Below the pieces are notes generated by a model. That model did no database searches, was not told where the DNA came from, and saw only the letters and a list, made by a program, of their open reading frames with translations. Position numbers and translations under genes: made by a program. From an uncultured Elusimicrobia bacterium (GTDB lineage Bacteria > Elusimicrobiota > Elusimicrobia > UBA1565 > UBA9628): a stretch of 64,000 nt of DNA. The stretch covers positions 1 to 64,000 of the forward strand of contig CAIKVT010000001.1 of the NCBI GenBank assembly GCA_903830945.1, read 5' to 3'. Shown here in pieces: positions 7,919-16,329 of this stretch. How positions within the stretch are numbered: position 1 is the stretch's first letter; every line of letters starts with the position of its first letter.

Positions 7919-10050
7919 CACACGCCTCCTTCCAGGGTGCCGACCGAGGAGGGGGCGGCGTCCCTCGTCGGCCCTGTGCCCGTGGCTACCCCGGCGAACG
8001 CGCCGAGGGGGACTTCCATGATGAGGGGGCGTTGGGTGAACGGCGTGATCTGCTGTGCCGGCACGCCTTCCTCGCAGAAGATGCGGGAGATGAGCGCGGG
8101 GCAGGTCTTCCCGCCGCAAGCGCCCATGCCTGCGCGCGTGAGGGCTTTGAGGTGGTTCAGGTCCCGGATGCCTTCGCCGACGAGCTTGCGGACCTGACCC
8201 GCGGTCACGCGCTCGCAACGGCAGACGATGTCGTCATCATCGACGCGCTGGACCTGCTCCTCCATGGATTGCGCGACCCAGGGGGCTTGCACTTGGATCC
8301 CCGCGATGCGTTTGGCGATGTCCGCGGGAGCCTTCACCTTCACCAGCAAAGCGCGGTCTGCGAACTTGGGCGAGCGGACCTTTAGGACAGGCACCTGGCC
8401 GAGCACCTGGCCGAGGGTGTCCCGTACCGTGACGGTGTCGCCTTCTTTGATTGCGGCCTGGCTGAACTCGTAAGGGATGGAGACGACGACGCCTGCCTCT
8501 TCTTTATTCCGATAGTCCACTAAAGTCACGGCCAGTCCGGGGCAGATCGCCACGCACTGTTCGCAGGCGATGCACTCCGCTCCGACGAAAGTCGGCAGGC
8601 CCAGGATGTCGTCGCCCTCGATCTTGATGGCGTCCTTTGGGCAGATCGAGGTGCAGGGATTGCAGGGGATCTCCTGGGAGCAGTGGAAGATCGGGAACAC
8701 CCCGTCCTCGCGCCCGGGGATTTCTTCGGTGATGATCGCGCCTGGCCGGGCCTTCAGGACTTCGGCCGTGCGCAGCCACTCGGCGGGGACCTCGCCCACG
8801 TCGCGGCCCAGCATGCGCGCGATCTCGGTGCCCCGGATCTTGCCGGTGAATAGCGCCGCGCTGGCTTCCGCGATCTCCTCGGCATCGCCGGCCGACAGGA
8901 CCGGCAGGCCGAACTCTTTCGCCTTCTTGTAGAACTCGTCCACCGGGTCCAGCCCGACTGCCACCAGCAGTGTGTCGCACTTGAAGGTCTTCCCCGTTCC
9001 CGGGACGGCCTTCCACGCGGCGTCGAGCTCCGCGATTGTGACGCTTTCCAACTCTTCCCTGCCGTTGGCACAGAGCACGCTGTGGCGCGTGTAGATGGGC
9101 ACGCCCATGCGCACCAGCTTGTCTTTGTGGACTTTGTAGCCGCCGCATTCGTCTAGGGCTTCGCAGAGGCCTACCACCTGGATTTCTGCCTGCAGCGCGT
9201 GGTAGCCGCCGATGAGGCCCACATTGCCGCCGCCGATGATGAAGAGCCGCTGCGTGGGACGCACCAGGTCGCGGTTGACCAAAGTCTGGAAGGCGCCCGC
9301 GCCGTAGACGCCGGGCAGGGTGTTGCCCTTGAAGACCAGGGATTTCTCGCGGGCTCCGGTCGCCACGAGCATCACCTGGGGGCGGATCAGAAAGTAATGG
9401 CCTTGGCGCAGCGCTCCCACCTTGCGGTCGGAGAACACGGCGAGAGCCGTGGTCTCCGACCAGATGCGTACGCTGGGCAAGCCGCGGACCTCCGCTTCCA
9501 GCTTCTTGCCGATGTCCATGCCGCGGGTCCCCGCGTGGCAGGCTTCGATGGAACCAAAGAATTTGTGGGTCTGGAGGACGAGCTTGCCGCCCAGGGCTGC
9601 CTTGTCGTCGAGCAGGATGACGTTGACGCCCGCCTTGCCCAGTTCGATGGCCGCGGCCAGACCGGCAGGGCCACCGCCCAGGATGAGGCATTCGGTATCG
9701 ATGGTTTCGACGTCATGGAAGTCAGGATCCCCTGCGACATCGATGAGGATTGCTTTGCCTTCCAGCGGCTCGATTGCCATTGCTTTGGTCACGGGAACCA
9801 TGCAGGACTTCACGGAGATTCCGTCGGCGATCACCGAACACTGGGCGCATTGGCCGTTGGCGCAGAAGATGCCCTGGGGCGATCCGTCCTTATGGTGATG
9901 GCCGAAGACCCGGATCCCGTTGGCGAAGAGCGCCGAAGCGATGGTCTCTCCCTGGCGGGCTTTGTAGCCTTGCCCTTTCCATGAGAAGGGCACCAAGGCT
10001 TCGCCGTGCACTGAAAGGATCGGATGTTCCTTGATGCGAAAATCAGACAT
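7918..10050 (-). CDS. Iron-sulfur/FAD large subunit of an amine or imino-acid dehydrogenase (HcnAB-like fusion)
   Basis: 710 aa in four parts. About 1-110 is a [2Fe-2S] ferredoxin-like domain (GIFCANGQCAQCSV...SCMVPV) like HcnA and the sarcosine oxidase alpha N-terminus. About 118-430 is a two-dinucleotide-fold oxidoreductase (CLILGGGPAGLAAAIELGKAG; LFIIGGGNVGLIGG). About 450-520 is a ferredoxin segment with CNPCTSICP and CIACEQCVAICPG, probably holding one or two [4Fe-4S] clusters. The C-terminus is a BFD-like [2Fe-2S] domain (CRCERV, then GMGACGGKTCP). The clusters would pass electrons from the small subunit to NAD(P) or the respiratory chain. The ATG at 10050 has a strong AGGAGG 8 nt upstream. 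The inserted ferredoxin domain is an addition relative to HcnAB. Confidence 0.9.
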   Translation of the reverse strand: MSDFRIKEHPILSVHGEALVPFSWKGQGYKARQGETIASALFANGIRVFGHHHKDGSPQGIFCANGQCAQCSVIADGISVKSCMVPVTKAMAIEPLEGKAILIDVAGDPDFHDVETIDTECLILGGGPAGLAAAIELGKAGVNVILLDDKAALGGKLVLQTHKFFGSIEACHAGTRGMDIGKKLEAEVRGLPSVRIWSETTALAVFSDRKVGALRQGHYFLIRPQVMLVATGAREKSLVFKGNTLPGVYGAGAFQTLVNRDLVRPTQRLFIIGGGNVGLIGGYHALQAEIQVVGLCEALDECGGYKVHKDKLVRMGVPIYTRHSVLCANGREELESVTIAELDAAWKAVPGTGKTFKCDTLLVAVGLDPVDEFYKKAKEFGLPVLSAGDAEEIAEASAALFTGKIRGTEIARMLGRDVGEVPAEWLRTAEVLKARPGAIITEEIPGREDGVFPIFHCSQEIPCNPCTSICPKDAIKIEGDDILGLPTFVGAECIACEQCVAICPGLAVTLVDYRNKEEAGVVVSIPYEFSQAAIKEGDTVTVRDTLGQVLGQVPVLKVRSPKFADRALLVKVKAPADIAKRIAGIQVQAPWVAQSMEEQVQRVDDDDIVCRCERVTAGQVRKLVGEGIRDLNHLKALTRAGMGACGGKTCPALISRIFCEEGVPAQQITPFTQRPLIMEVPLGAFAGVATGTGPTRDAAPSSVGTLEGGV

Positions 10051-10080
10051 GCGCGGATCCTCCTGCGGCGGTGTTTTGGT

Positions 10081-10086
10081 ATTATA
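10081..10086 (-). promoter_or_regulatory. -10 box for the FeS/FAD dehydrogenase operon
   Basis: On the minus strand TATAAT ends 30 nt before the ATG and is followed by a leader that contains AGGAGG. No clear -35 hexamer is seen at 16-18 nt upstream. Confidence 0.5.
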
Positions 10087-10150
10087 ACCTTTGGCGGGCC
10101 ACTCGGGGGCCTATAACCTAGAGCCGAGTCATCTGCTGCCCCGCGGTCTG

Positions 10151-10408
10151 CTAGAGCGGCGCAGACTCACCGAGAGCGGCGGGCCTGTCCCTGTTATGCC
10201 GGATGAAGGGGCGGGACAGCAGGCGCCAGGCCTCTTGGTGGGTGCGGTAAGCGGGCCAGAACAGGCCGTAACAAAGCTGGTCGGCGCGCGTGTCCTCGGC
10301 ATAGATGAAGTAGGCCATGTTGGCCGCCGGTTTTATCGCCGCGCGCAGGGCGACGTAAGCGACCAGATACACCGCCAGGACGGCCAGGATGATGATCTTT
10401 TTTCTCAT
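10151..10408 (-). CDS. Small membrane protein, unknown
   Basis: 85 aa. One N-terminal hydrophobic helix follows a KK pair (RKKIIILAVLAVYLVAYVALRAAI), so it is either a signal anchor or a signal peptide. The rest is soluble, aromatic- and Arg-rich sequence. It lies 14 nt after the stop of the secreted protein upstream on the same strand, so the two are probably co-transcribed. I recognise no family. The tail overlaps nothing and the gene is convergent to no neighbour, so it is supported only by the clean start, spacing and membrane segment. Confidence 0.5.
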   Translation of the reverse strand: MRKKIIILAVLAVYLVAYVALRAAIKPAANMAYFIYAEDTRADQLCYGLFWPAYRTHQEAWRLLSRPFIRHNRDRPAALGESAPL

Positions 10409-10422
10409 GTCCGCAAGCCGCC

Positions 10423-11502
10423 TTATTTGACCCCGCAGAATACGAAAGTGTAGATGTTGTCGCCTGCCGGCACGTCACCGCCGCGCTGGGGATTGCGGAA
10501 TGGCCCGTAGGCGAACCGGATCTTGTCGAACGACGCGTACGGCCAATGGCCCGCCATCGACGGGTCCTTTGTGGGCGTCTTGCCGTCATCGGAAGGCCAG
10601 GTGACGAAATGGCGGCAGCCCAGGTATGTCTTGGTCAGGGAGGCGTCCGCCTTGGCCGCCGAGGCTGCGGTTCGGGCTTCCTGCCAGGAAAAATCGGTGC
10701 CGACGTTCTTGAGGTCGACGGCTCTGGGGCGGATCGGCGGCGCGACGCCGCGTCCGTCGCGCTTGTCGGCGATCAGCGCCATGGCCCTGCGCGCCTGCCG
10801 GAGTTGTGCAAGGGACGCGGGATCATAGTTCGAGATGGCGCGAGGTCCCTGGGGGTCCTTCCAGAGCGGCCGCAACGAGGAGCCTTCGCCGAAGACGATC
10901 TGCGCGATTTTCTCTTGAGAGATTGTCCCCTGCTGCTGCGGGTCCGCCGGTGGTGGTGGAGCCTTGGGCTGGATCTTGGGCCGAGGCTTGCCGGTCGTTG
11001 CTGCTTTCAGCGCGGACGCCTTGGTCGATGCCGCGGGGGCCGCTGGCATGGCCACCGGGGTGTGGGCGGTATTTTGGGTGATGCCTGAGCCGTCGAACGT
11101 CTTGCCCGGGGCAGTCAACGCGGATCGGATGCCGGAGATCTCATGGGTCAAGGAGTCTTTTGGAAAGGATGGATGTAGACGCGCGGCGGCGGTGACGGAC
11201 ATGAGGGATATAATCTCCTCGACGTTGTCCTTGCCCCACCAATTTTTGAGCTGGGTCTGGACCTCCTCACGCTTGCCAGCCCAATCGGGGAAGTCATATT
11301 TCAGTTTGCACACTTCCGGATAGGTGAAGAACCCGCGACTTGAGTCGGGAAGGCGGCTCTTCATCCAGGCGTCGGTCCGGTCTATGCGGGCGTCACGGTT
11401 CGCAACGTTCTTGTCGATGGTGACTACTACGGTGACCGCGGCGCGGCAGAGCGCGGCAGTGGCGAGCAATACCGCCGCCAGCGTCTGAGCGAGGGGACTC
11501 AT
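10423..11502 (-). CDS. Secreted or envelope protein of unknown function
   Basis: 359 aa from ATG 11502, chosen because the next residues form a good signal peptide (SPLAQTLAAVLLATAALCRAA). A TTG at 11538 would add 12 residues. The mature part begins with VTVVVTIDKNV, has an acidic and Trp-containing region, then a Pro/Ala/Lys-rich low-complexity linker around residues 145-195. The C-terminus is rich in Trp, Tyr and Phe (CRHFVTWPSDDG, GHWPYASFDKIRFAYGPF) and carries three or four Cys, which might bind a ligand or form disulfides outside the membrane. No motif lets me assign an activity. It is followed by the small membrane protein on the same strand. Confidence 0.55.
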   Translation of the reverse strand: MSPLAQTLAAVLLATAALCRAAVTVVVTIDKNVANRDARIDRTDAWMKSRLPDSSRGFFTYPEVCKLKYDFPDWAGKREEVQTQLKNWWGKDNVEEIISLMSVTAAARLHPSFPKDSLTHEISGIRSALTAPGKTFDGSGITQNTAHTPVAMPAAPAASTKASALKAATTGKPRPKIQPKAPPPPADPQQQGTISQEKIAQIVFGEGSSLRPLWKDPQGPRAISNYDPASLAQLRQARRAMALIADKRDGRGVAPPIRPRAVDLKNVGTDFSWQEARTAASAAKADASLTKTYLGCRHFVTWPSDDGKTPTKDPSMAGHWPYASFDKIRFAYGPFRNPQRGGDVPAGDNIYTFVFCGVK

Positions 11503-11622
11503 CCAGAGGAGTTTAGCTCCGGCAACGCGATTGCGCAAGTGGCAGACTTGATGAAGTGCTCCCTGGCGCCGGCCAGCCCGCCTTTCAAGACGCGCCGGTT
11601 AAGAAGTAGAATATATATACAA

Positions 11623-11644
11623 GCCTGCCGCGATCAACGCAGGC
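11623..11644 (+). promoter_or_regulatory. Stem-loop in the leader of the PilB-REC gene, after an AT-rich promoter-like stretch
   Basis: GCCTGC (11623-11628) pairs with GCAGGC (11639-11644) around a 10-nt loop. It lies directly after AGAATATATATAC, which could supply the -10, and 15 nt before the ATG at 11660. It may be a leader hairpin affecting expression. No known riboswitch is recognised. Confidence 0.35.
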
Positions 11645-11659
11645 GGGACGGGAAATGCG

Positions 11660-13834
11660 ATGTCTCCGAAATATACATTCTCCGATGAATGGCTGTTGCG
11701 CGCGGCCCTGGCCCTGCCCGGCGTGACGTCTGAGGTGGTCGAAAAGTTCCGTCAGATACAAGAACCTTACCTTGCGCAGGCCTTGATCAGCGCCGGGCTG
11801 GCCTCCTCGGCGCAGGTCGTGGATATCGTGCGCGAGATCTGCGGCGTCGTCTATTGCGACCTCCAGATGGAGATGATCGACAAGATGGCGCTGAGTCTCG
11901 TGCCTGAGAAAGTCTGCCGGAAATACCATCTGCTCCCTATCGAATTCGACAGCGAGCGGATCACGGTGACCATGTCGGATCCGACGGACCAGGTCGCTCT
12001 TGGAGACGTCCAGGCTGTTTCCGGCCGCCGGCCGGTTGTTCGCTATAGCCGGCGCGAGACGATCGATGAGCTCATCGAGACTCTTTTTTCTCCAGAGTCC
12101 CTCATCATGAGCTTAGTAACCGGCTTGGCTGAGTCCGCGTCCATCGAGCTTTTGGAGGGAGGGTACAGCGAGGAGGAATCGGACGACCAAACCGTTACGG
12201 TTGTGCAGACGCCGGTCATCAATCTGGTCAATTCCTTAATCGCTAAGGCCGTCCATATGCGGGCCTCGGATATCCATTTGGAGCACGAGGAGCGCAGCAG
12301 CTCCGTCCGTTATCGGATCGACGGCATGCTGCGCAACATCGTCACCCTGCCTAGGGCGATCGCGACGACCTCTGTGGTGTCCCGGATCAAGATCATGGCG
12401 GATATGGACCTGGCCACGCACCGCATCCCGCAGGACGGCCGCGCCAAGCTGCGCGTGGGAGGCGTGGACATCGGTCTGCGCGTCTCGACTCTGCCCACCA
12501 GCTTCGGAGAGAAAGTCGTCATCCGCATACTCGACAAGCGCGCGGCCGAGGTCCCTTTCGATCGCCTTGGGTTCAGGGCCGATCTGGCGGCCAAGATAGA
12601 GTCTTTGCTCCAGGCCGCTCAAGGCATGTTCCTGGTGACCGGCCCTACCGGTTCCGGGAAGACCACCACCATGTATTCCATGCTCAATCGCCTCAAGGCC
12701 GAGCATACCAACATCGTCACCGTGGAAGATCCCGTCGAATACAAGCTGGCCGGCATCAACCAAGTCCAGGTCCATGAGAAGGCGGGCTTGACTTTCGCCA
12801 GCACCCTGCGTTCGGTGTTGCGCCAGGACCCGGACATCATCCTGGTGGGAGAGATCCGGGATCGCGAGACTGCGGATATCGCTTTCCAAGCCGCCTTGAC
12901 CGGGCATCTGGTTTTAACCACTTTACACACCAACGACACGATCGCCACGGTGTCGCGGCTTTGCGACATGGGCGTGGAGCCCTTCAAGTTGGCCTCCGGG
13001 TTGATCGCCGTCACCTCCCAAAAATTGGTGCGCCGGCTCTGTCCTGCCTGTCGACGCGAGGTGCCCGTGGATCGGCTCGAACCCGGAGCCCGCGAACTTC
13101 TGGAACGGCAGGGGCTGCCTTTGCGCGTTTATGAGGCTAAGGGCTGCGAAATGTGTGAATTGTCAGGATTCCAGGGCCGTTTCTCCATCTTGGAGTTCCT
13201 GGAGGTCGATGCCGCGCTCAAGGCCGGGATCTGTGCCGGCGCTACGGAGGCCGTTTTGCGTAAGACCGCTCTGGCTTCCGGAGTCCTGCATTCCTTGGCC
13301 GCGGATGCCGCCTGGCACTTATCCATCGGCGACACCACGTTCGACGAGATCCTTCCGTATCTCAGCATGAAGGAGGAGGTGTCCGGCGCGACGCCGGTCT
13401 TGGCCCCGACCGCCGCTGTCTCGGCGGAGAAAGCGAAGGGCCGGTCCGACAAGCCGCGGGTCCTGGTGGTCGATGATACTAAGGCCATGCGCACCAGCGT
13501 CGTGGATCTTCTAGAAATGAACGGCTATGAGGTGGATGAGGCTGCCGACGGCCAGCAGGCCCTGGAGCGAGTCTCGGCGCGAGTCCCGGACATCCTGATT
13601 CTGGATCTACAGATGCCGACGCTCGACGGCTACGCGGTTTTGCACTCCCTGCGCCAGACCATGTCGCTTATCAATCTGCCCGTGATCGTGCTCACGGGAT
13701 GCGGCGACGATAAAAGCCAGGAGGAGGCGTTCCGCGCCGGCGCGGACGACTATATCGTCAAGCCGTTCAAGCCCCCTCTGTTTTTGGCCAGGATACAGGC
13801 GGTCCTGCACCGCCGTTATGTGGTCGCGCATTGA
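11660..13834 (+). CDS. PilB/GspE-family secretion ATPase with C-terminal receiver domain
   Basis: 724 aa. Residues about 1-165 resemble the MshEN/T2SSE N-terminal domain (LISAGLASSAQVVDIVREICG, LVPEKVCRKYHLLPIEF). The ATPase follows with SDIHLEHEE, Walker A GPTGSGKTTT (about 327-336), the Asp box and Walker B ILVGEIRDRETA, and the His box LTTLHTND. A zinc site is CPAC...CEMC. After about residue 600 comes a full receiver: VLVVDDTKAM, phospho-acceptor in LILDLQMPTLDG, then VIVLTGCG and YIVKPF. The protein would power assembly of a type IV pilus or type II secretion pseudopilus at the inner membrane. A receiver at the C-terminus of such an ATPase is unusual and suggests phosphorylation control of assembly. 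No other pilus gene is in the window. Confidence 0.93.
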   Translation: MSPKYTFSDEWLLRAALALPGVTSEVVEKFRQIQEPYLAQALISAGLASSAQVVDIVREICGVVYCDLQMEMIDKMALSLVPEKVCRKYHLLPIEFDSERITVTMSDPTDQVALGDVQAVSGRRPVVRYSRRETIDELIETLFSPESLIMSLVTGLAESASIELLEGGYSEEESDDQTVTVVQTPVINLVNSLIAKAVHMRASDIHLEHEERSSSVRYRIDGMLRNIVTLPRAIATTSVVSRIKIMADMDLATHRIPQDGRAKLRVGGVDIGLRVSTLPTSFGEKVVIRILDKRAAEVPFDRLGFRADLAAKIESLLQAAQGMFLVTGPTGSGKTTTMYSMLNRLKAEHTNIVTVEDPVEYKLAGINQVQVHEKAGLTFASTLRSVLRQDPDIILVGEIRDRETADIAFQAALTGHLVLTTLHTNDTIATVSRLCDMGVEPFKLASGLIAVTSQKLVRRLCPACRREVPVDRLEPGARELLERQGLPLRVYEAKGCEMCELSGFQGRFSILEFLEVDAALKAGICAGATEAVLRKTALASGVLHSLAADAAWHLSIGDTTFDEILPYLSMKEEVSGATPVLAPTAAVSAEKAKGRSDKPRVLVVDDTKAMRTSVVDLLEMNGYEVDEAADGQQALERVSARVPDILILDLQMPTLDGYAVLHSLRQTMSLINLPVIVLTGCGDDKSQEEAFRAGADDYIVKPFKPPLFLARIQAVLHRRYVVAH

Positions 13835-13890
13835 GTCGGGCTCAGGCGCGGCTGGTCTCTTGAGCCGGCAGGCCGTTCGGTCGGATTTGG

Positions 13891-13896
13891 TATAAT
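13891..13896 (+). promoter_or_regulatory. -10 box placed for leaderless transcription of the prenyl/radical-SAM operon
   Basis: TATAAT ends 5 nt before the GTG start at 13902, so the predicted transcript begins at or next to the start codon. No ribosome site lies between. No good -35 is seen. It is the only promoter-like box before the coupled 13902-19285 genes. Confidence 0.6.
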
Positions 13897-13901
13897 TTCT
13901 C

Positions 13902-14852
13902 GTGCCCGTCCTGCTGGCGCTTGAGGATTCCCTTGAGCGCGTTCGTTCCGGACTAAGAAGTCGCAGCCGCCGCATCTCTGGCCGCGTCGGAGAGGAGTTG
14001 GCCGAGCAGATGGCCCGCCCCGGCAAGATGCTGCGTGCGCGTTTCTGCCTGCTCTTGGGCGCCGCCCTCGGCGTGGAGACGGCTAAGTCCGAGGCCGCGG
14101 CCCGGGGCATGGAATTCGTGCACAATGCGTCTCTCCTGCACGATGACTGCGTCGACCTGGCCCGTCTGCGCCGGGGCCGCCCCACGCCTAACGAGGTCTT
14201 CGGCGTCAACGTGGCTTTGCTCTTGGGCGACATGGCATTCGCCCAGGGACTCGAGGAGGTCGTCGACCTCACCCCCCAGTCGGCCAAGCGCATGATCAGC
14301 ACGGCGCGTGAGATGGCCGTAGGCGAGCTCCAGGAAGAGTTCCTCAAGGGTAGCGTCGGGGTCACGGTGGAAGCCTATCTTGGCGTCATCTCCCGTAAGA
14401 CCGGAGCCCTTTTCGAGTGGTGCGGAGCCACGCTTTCCGAGCTTTCCAGCCTGCCGCATGCTGCCGCGGACCCGCCGCGTCTGGGCAGCGCGGCTGGCAT
14501 GCTCCTGCAGATCGTCGACGATATCCAGGACTACACTTTGACCGAGGCCGCTTCGGGTAAGGAGCCTGGTCGGGACCTTTGCGAAGGTCGCCTCACTTTG
14601 CCTGCCATCCTCGCGTTCAACGACCCAGCGGCGCGGCCGGCGTTCCTTAAGCTTTGGGGGGCCGGGGGGGGGATCGCTTCGGTGCGCCGCATGGCGCAGT
14701 TCCTCGAGACATCCGGCCATCTTGATGCGGCGCGCGCTAGGGCGAGGGAATTGGTGAGTTCGATTCGCGCCTGGGCCGCGGCTCTACCGGTCCGGCCGTA
14801 CAGCCAGAATTTCTGCGGCTTCATCGACGCCATGGAGCGCCGGGAGTTCTAG
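13902..14852 (+). CDS. Long-chain polyprenyl diphosphate synthase (IspB/HepT-like)
   Basis: 316 aa, normal for trans-prenyltransferases. First Asp-rich motif: LLHDDCVD with D81, followed by RRGRPTPNEVFG. Second motif: LLQIVDDIQDYT, followed by GRDLCEGRLTLPAI. The residues 4 and 5 before the first motif are Ser and Ala; small residues there are associated with long products, so a C35-C50 chain is likely, by family knowledge. The enzyme would extend FPP or GGPP with IPP. It opens a coupled operon with a UbiA prenyltransferase three genes on, which can use its product. The GTG start is set by the -10 box 5 nt upstream. A run of nine G lies at 14664-14672 in the 3' part. Confidence 0.9.
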   Translation: MPVLLALEDSLERVRSGLRSRSRRISGRVGEELAEQMARPGKMLRARFCLLLGAALGVETAKSEAAARGMEFVHNASLLHDDCVDLARLRRGRPTPNEVFGVNVALLLGDMAFAQGLEEVVDLTPQSAKRMISTAREMAVGELQEEFLKGSVGVTVEAYLGVISRKTGALFEWCGATLSELSSLPHAAADPPRLGSAAGMLLQIVDDIQDYTLTEAASGKEPGRDLCEGRLTLPAILAFNDPAARPAFLKLWGAGGGIASVRRMAQFLETSGHLDAARARARELVSSIRAWAAALPVRPYSQNFCGFIDAMERREF

Positions 14853-14855
14853 CGC

Positions 14856-15359
14856 ATGGGCTACGAGGCTCTCATCCGGCGTGCCTGGCGCACCGGTGAC
14901 TTCAGCATCAAGGAGCTTCTTAAGGACGACCCGGATCCCGTGGCCTGCGGTATCGGAAGTTCCGCAGGTCCCGGCCGGGTGGATTTCCCCGCAGCCGGGG
15001 TCACCTGCGAGCGGCTTCGCCGTAAAGTCCAAGAGGAGATGGAAGGCATTATCGCGCGAGAGGCGGGCGACGCCGCGTGCTGCCTGAGCGCTTACAAGGA
15101 GGGTTCTATGAAACTGGCCCCGTTCGTGAAATTCCGTGAGGAGAAGTTCGGCGCTGTTCTTTTTGAGACCCGTTCCGAGAAGGTCTACACCCTGAGTCCG
15201 ACTGGCGCCGCGGTGGTGCGCGAGATCGTCTCCGGCGCTGACGCCCAGTCCTTGGTCTCCCGCCTCCAGAAGAAATACGCGGATAAGACTGGAAAAATGG
15301 TTGATGAGGCCAACGCTTTCTTGGCTGACCTCAAGAAAAAGGGACTGGTTACGGAGTAG
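14856..15359 (+). CDS. PqqD-like RiPP recognition protein with an N-terminal extension
   Basis: 167 aa as one frame. The last 83 residues, from the internal ATG at 15108, look like PqqD and MftB peptide-binding proteins: a beta-rich start (FVKFREEKFGAVLFETRSEKVYTLSPTGAAVVREI) and a helical end (VDEANAFLADLKKKGLVTE). These winged-helix proteins bind the leader of a RiPP precursor and present it to a radical-SAM enzyme. The first 84 residues contain several Cys (VACGIG, GVTCERL, DAACC) and match nothing I know. ATG 14856 is 3 nt after the synthase stop. A perfect AAGGAGG precedes ATG 15108, so a short PqqD-like protein may be made instead of, or as well as, the long one. The next gene starts one nt after its stop. 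Confidence 0.75.
   Translation: MGYEALIRRAWRTGDFSIKELLKDDPDPVACGIGSSAGPGRVDFPAAGVTCERLRRKVQEEMEGIIAREAGDAACCLSAYKEGSMKLAPFVKFREEKFGAVLFETRSEKVYTLSPTGAAVVREIVSGADAQSLVSRLQKKYADKTGKMVDEANAFLADLKKKGLVTE
15096..15110 (+). promoter_or_regulatory. Strong internal ribosome binding site for the short PqqD-like form
   Basis: AAGGAGG at 15096-15102 stands 5 nt before ATG 15108, in frame inside the longer reading frame. It is the best Shine-Dalgarno sequence in the operon and falls exactly at the start of the PqqD-like domain. Confidence 0.65.
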
Positions 15360-15360
15360 G

Positions 15361-16329
15361 ATGGCCATAGTACTTCCTGAGAGCCTGGGCGCCAGCGCCG
15401 CGGACCTCAAGTCTCCTCTTTATGCCGCTTGGCAGCTGACAAACGAGTGCGACCTGTGCTGCCTGCATTGCATCGAAGGTTCGGGGCCCGGGAAGGCTTT
15501 TGCGAACGAGCTTTCCCGGGGCGAGGCATTCCGGATAGTCGATGAGCTCATCGCGGCAGAGGTGCCTTACGTGGCATTTTCCGGCGGCGAGCCCCTTCTG
15601 CATCCGCATCTCTTCGAGTTGCTGGACCGCTTCCGGGGCCATGGGGTGGGCCTTAAGCTCGAGACCAACGGCCAGTTCCTCGACCCGGCGACGTGCGGTC
15701 GTTTGGCCGACGCCCAGGTCAAGGCCGTGCAGGTGTCTCTCGATGGGATCAGCGAGCCAGTCTTGCAAAAGCTGCGGCCCAAGGCCAGCCTTCAGAAGAT
15801 CATGGACGGCATCCGCGGCCTGCGCGATGTCGGAGTCTCAGTCGAGGTCAATTTCGCGCCTACCCGGCACAACGTGGGCCAGGTCTCGTCGACCATGGAC
15901 TTGGCGCAGTCCTTCGGCGCCTATGCTTTCTACACCGGCCGGCTCATGTACACGGGCCGTGCCGTGCATTCTTGGGACAAGATTGCGCCTTCCGAAGAGC
16001 AGTATGCGGTCTTCTTCGCCGCGGTCAGGGCCAAGGCTCGGGAGTTCGAGGGCCGCATGCGTGTCTGTTACCATGAGTCGGGCATCGTGGAAGAACTGCG
16101 CTATCGTGCGGCGCACCCTGCCGCGCTCATCATCATTCTGCCCGATGGCAGGGTAAAGCTCATCAATGCACTGCCTTTCACTTGTGGGGACCTGCGCCGT
16201 CAGAGCCTCTCTGAGGTCTGGGCGCGTTACCAGCAGGCGTGGCAGGACCCCTGCGTCACCGGCTTCATAGAAGAATTGGACAAGGACGAGAAGGCCATCT
16301 CGCGATTGCATGAGTGGGTGGAGTTGTGA
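15361..16329 (+). CDS. Radical SAM protein A of the peptide/prenyl cluster, reduced SPASM end
   Basis: 322 aa. The cluster motif is CDLCCLHC (CX3CX2C) in AWQLTNECDLCCLHC; AFSGGEPLLHP is the SAM-binding GGEP block and VQVSLDG follows later. The C-terminus has the SPASM-like layout (LPDGRVKLINALPFTCGDLRRQSLSEVW), but only two or three Cys, too few for two auxiliary [4Fe-4S] clusters. Relatives PqqE, MftC and heme d1 enzyme NirJ act on peptides or ring systems. It is a paralogue of the two radical-SAM genes downstream. It starts at ATG 15361, one nt after the PqqD-like stop, and its stop overlaps the UbiA start by GTGA. It is the most complete of the three and my best guess for the first modifying enzyme. 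Confidence 0.88.
   Translation: MAIVLPESLGASAADLKSPLYAAWQLTNECDLCCLHCIEGSGPGKAFANELSRGEAFRIVDELIAAEVPYVAFSGGEPLLHPHLFELLDRFRGHGVGLKLETNGQFLDPATCGRLADAQVKAVQVSLDGISEPVLQKLRPKASLQKIMDGIRGLRDVGVSVEVNFAPTRHNVGQVSSTMDLAQSFGAYAFYTGRLMYTGRAVHSWDKIAPSEEQYAVFFAAVRAKAREFEGRMRVCYHESGIVEELRYRAAHPAALIIILPDGRVKLINALPFTCGDLRRQSLSEVWARYQQAWQDPCVTGFIEELDKDEKAISRLHEWVEL

Noticed and set aside
8504-9691. A 395-codon open frame on the minus strand in another frame of the FeS/FAD dehydrogenase gene
   Set aside because: It is Arg/Gly/Pro-rich with no domain, lies wholly within a clear gene on the same strand, and follows from the high GC content.
12236-12907. A 223-codon antisense frame in the PilB gene
   Set aside because: Shadow of a strongly conserved gene; composition is His/Gly/Asp-rich and there is no ribosome site or motif.
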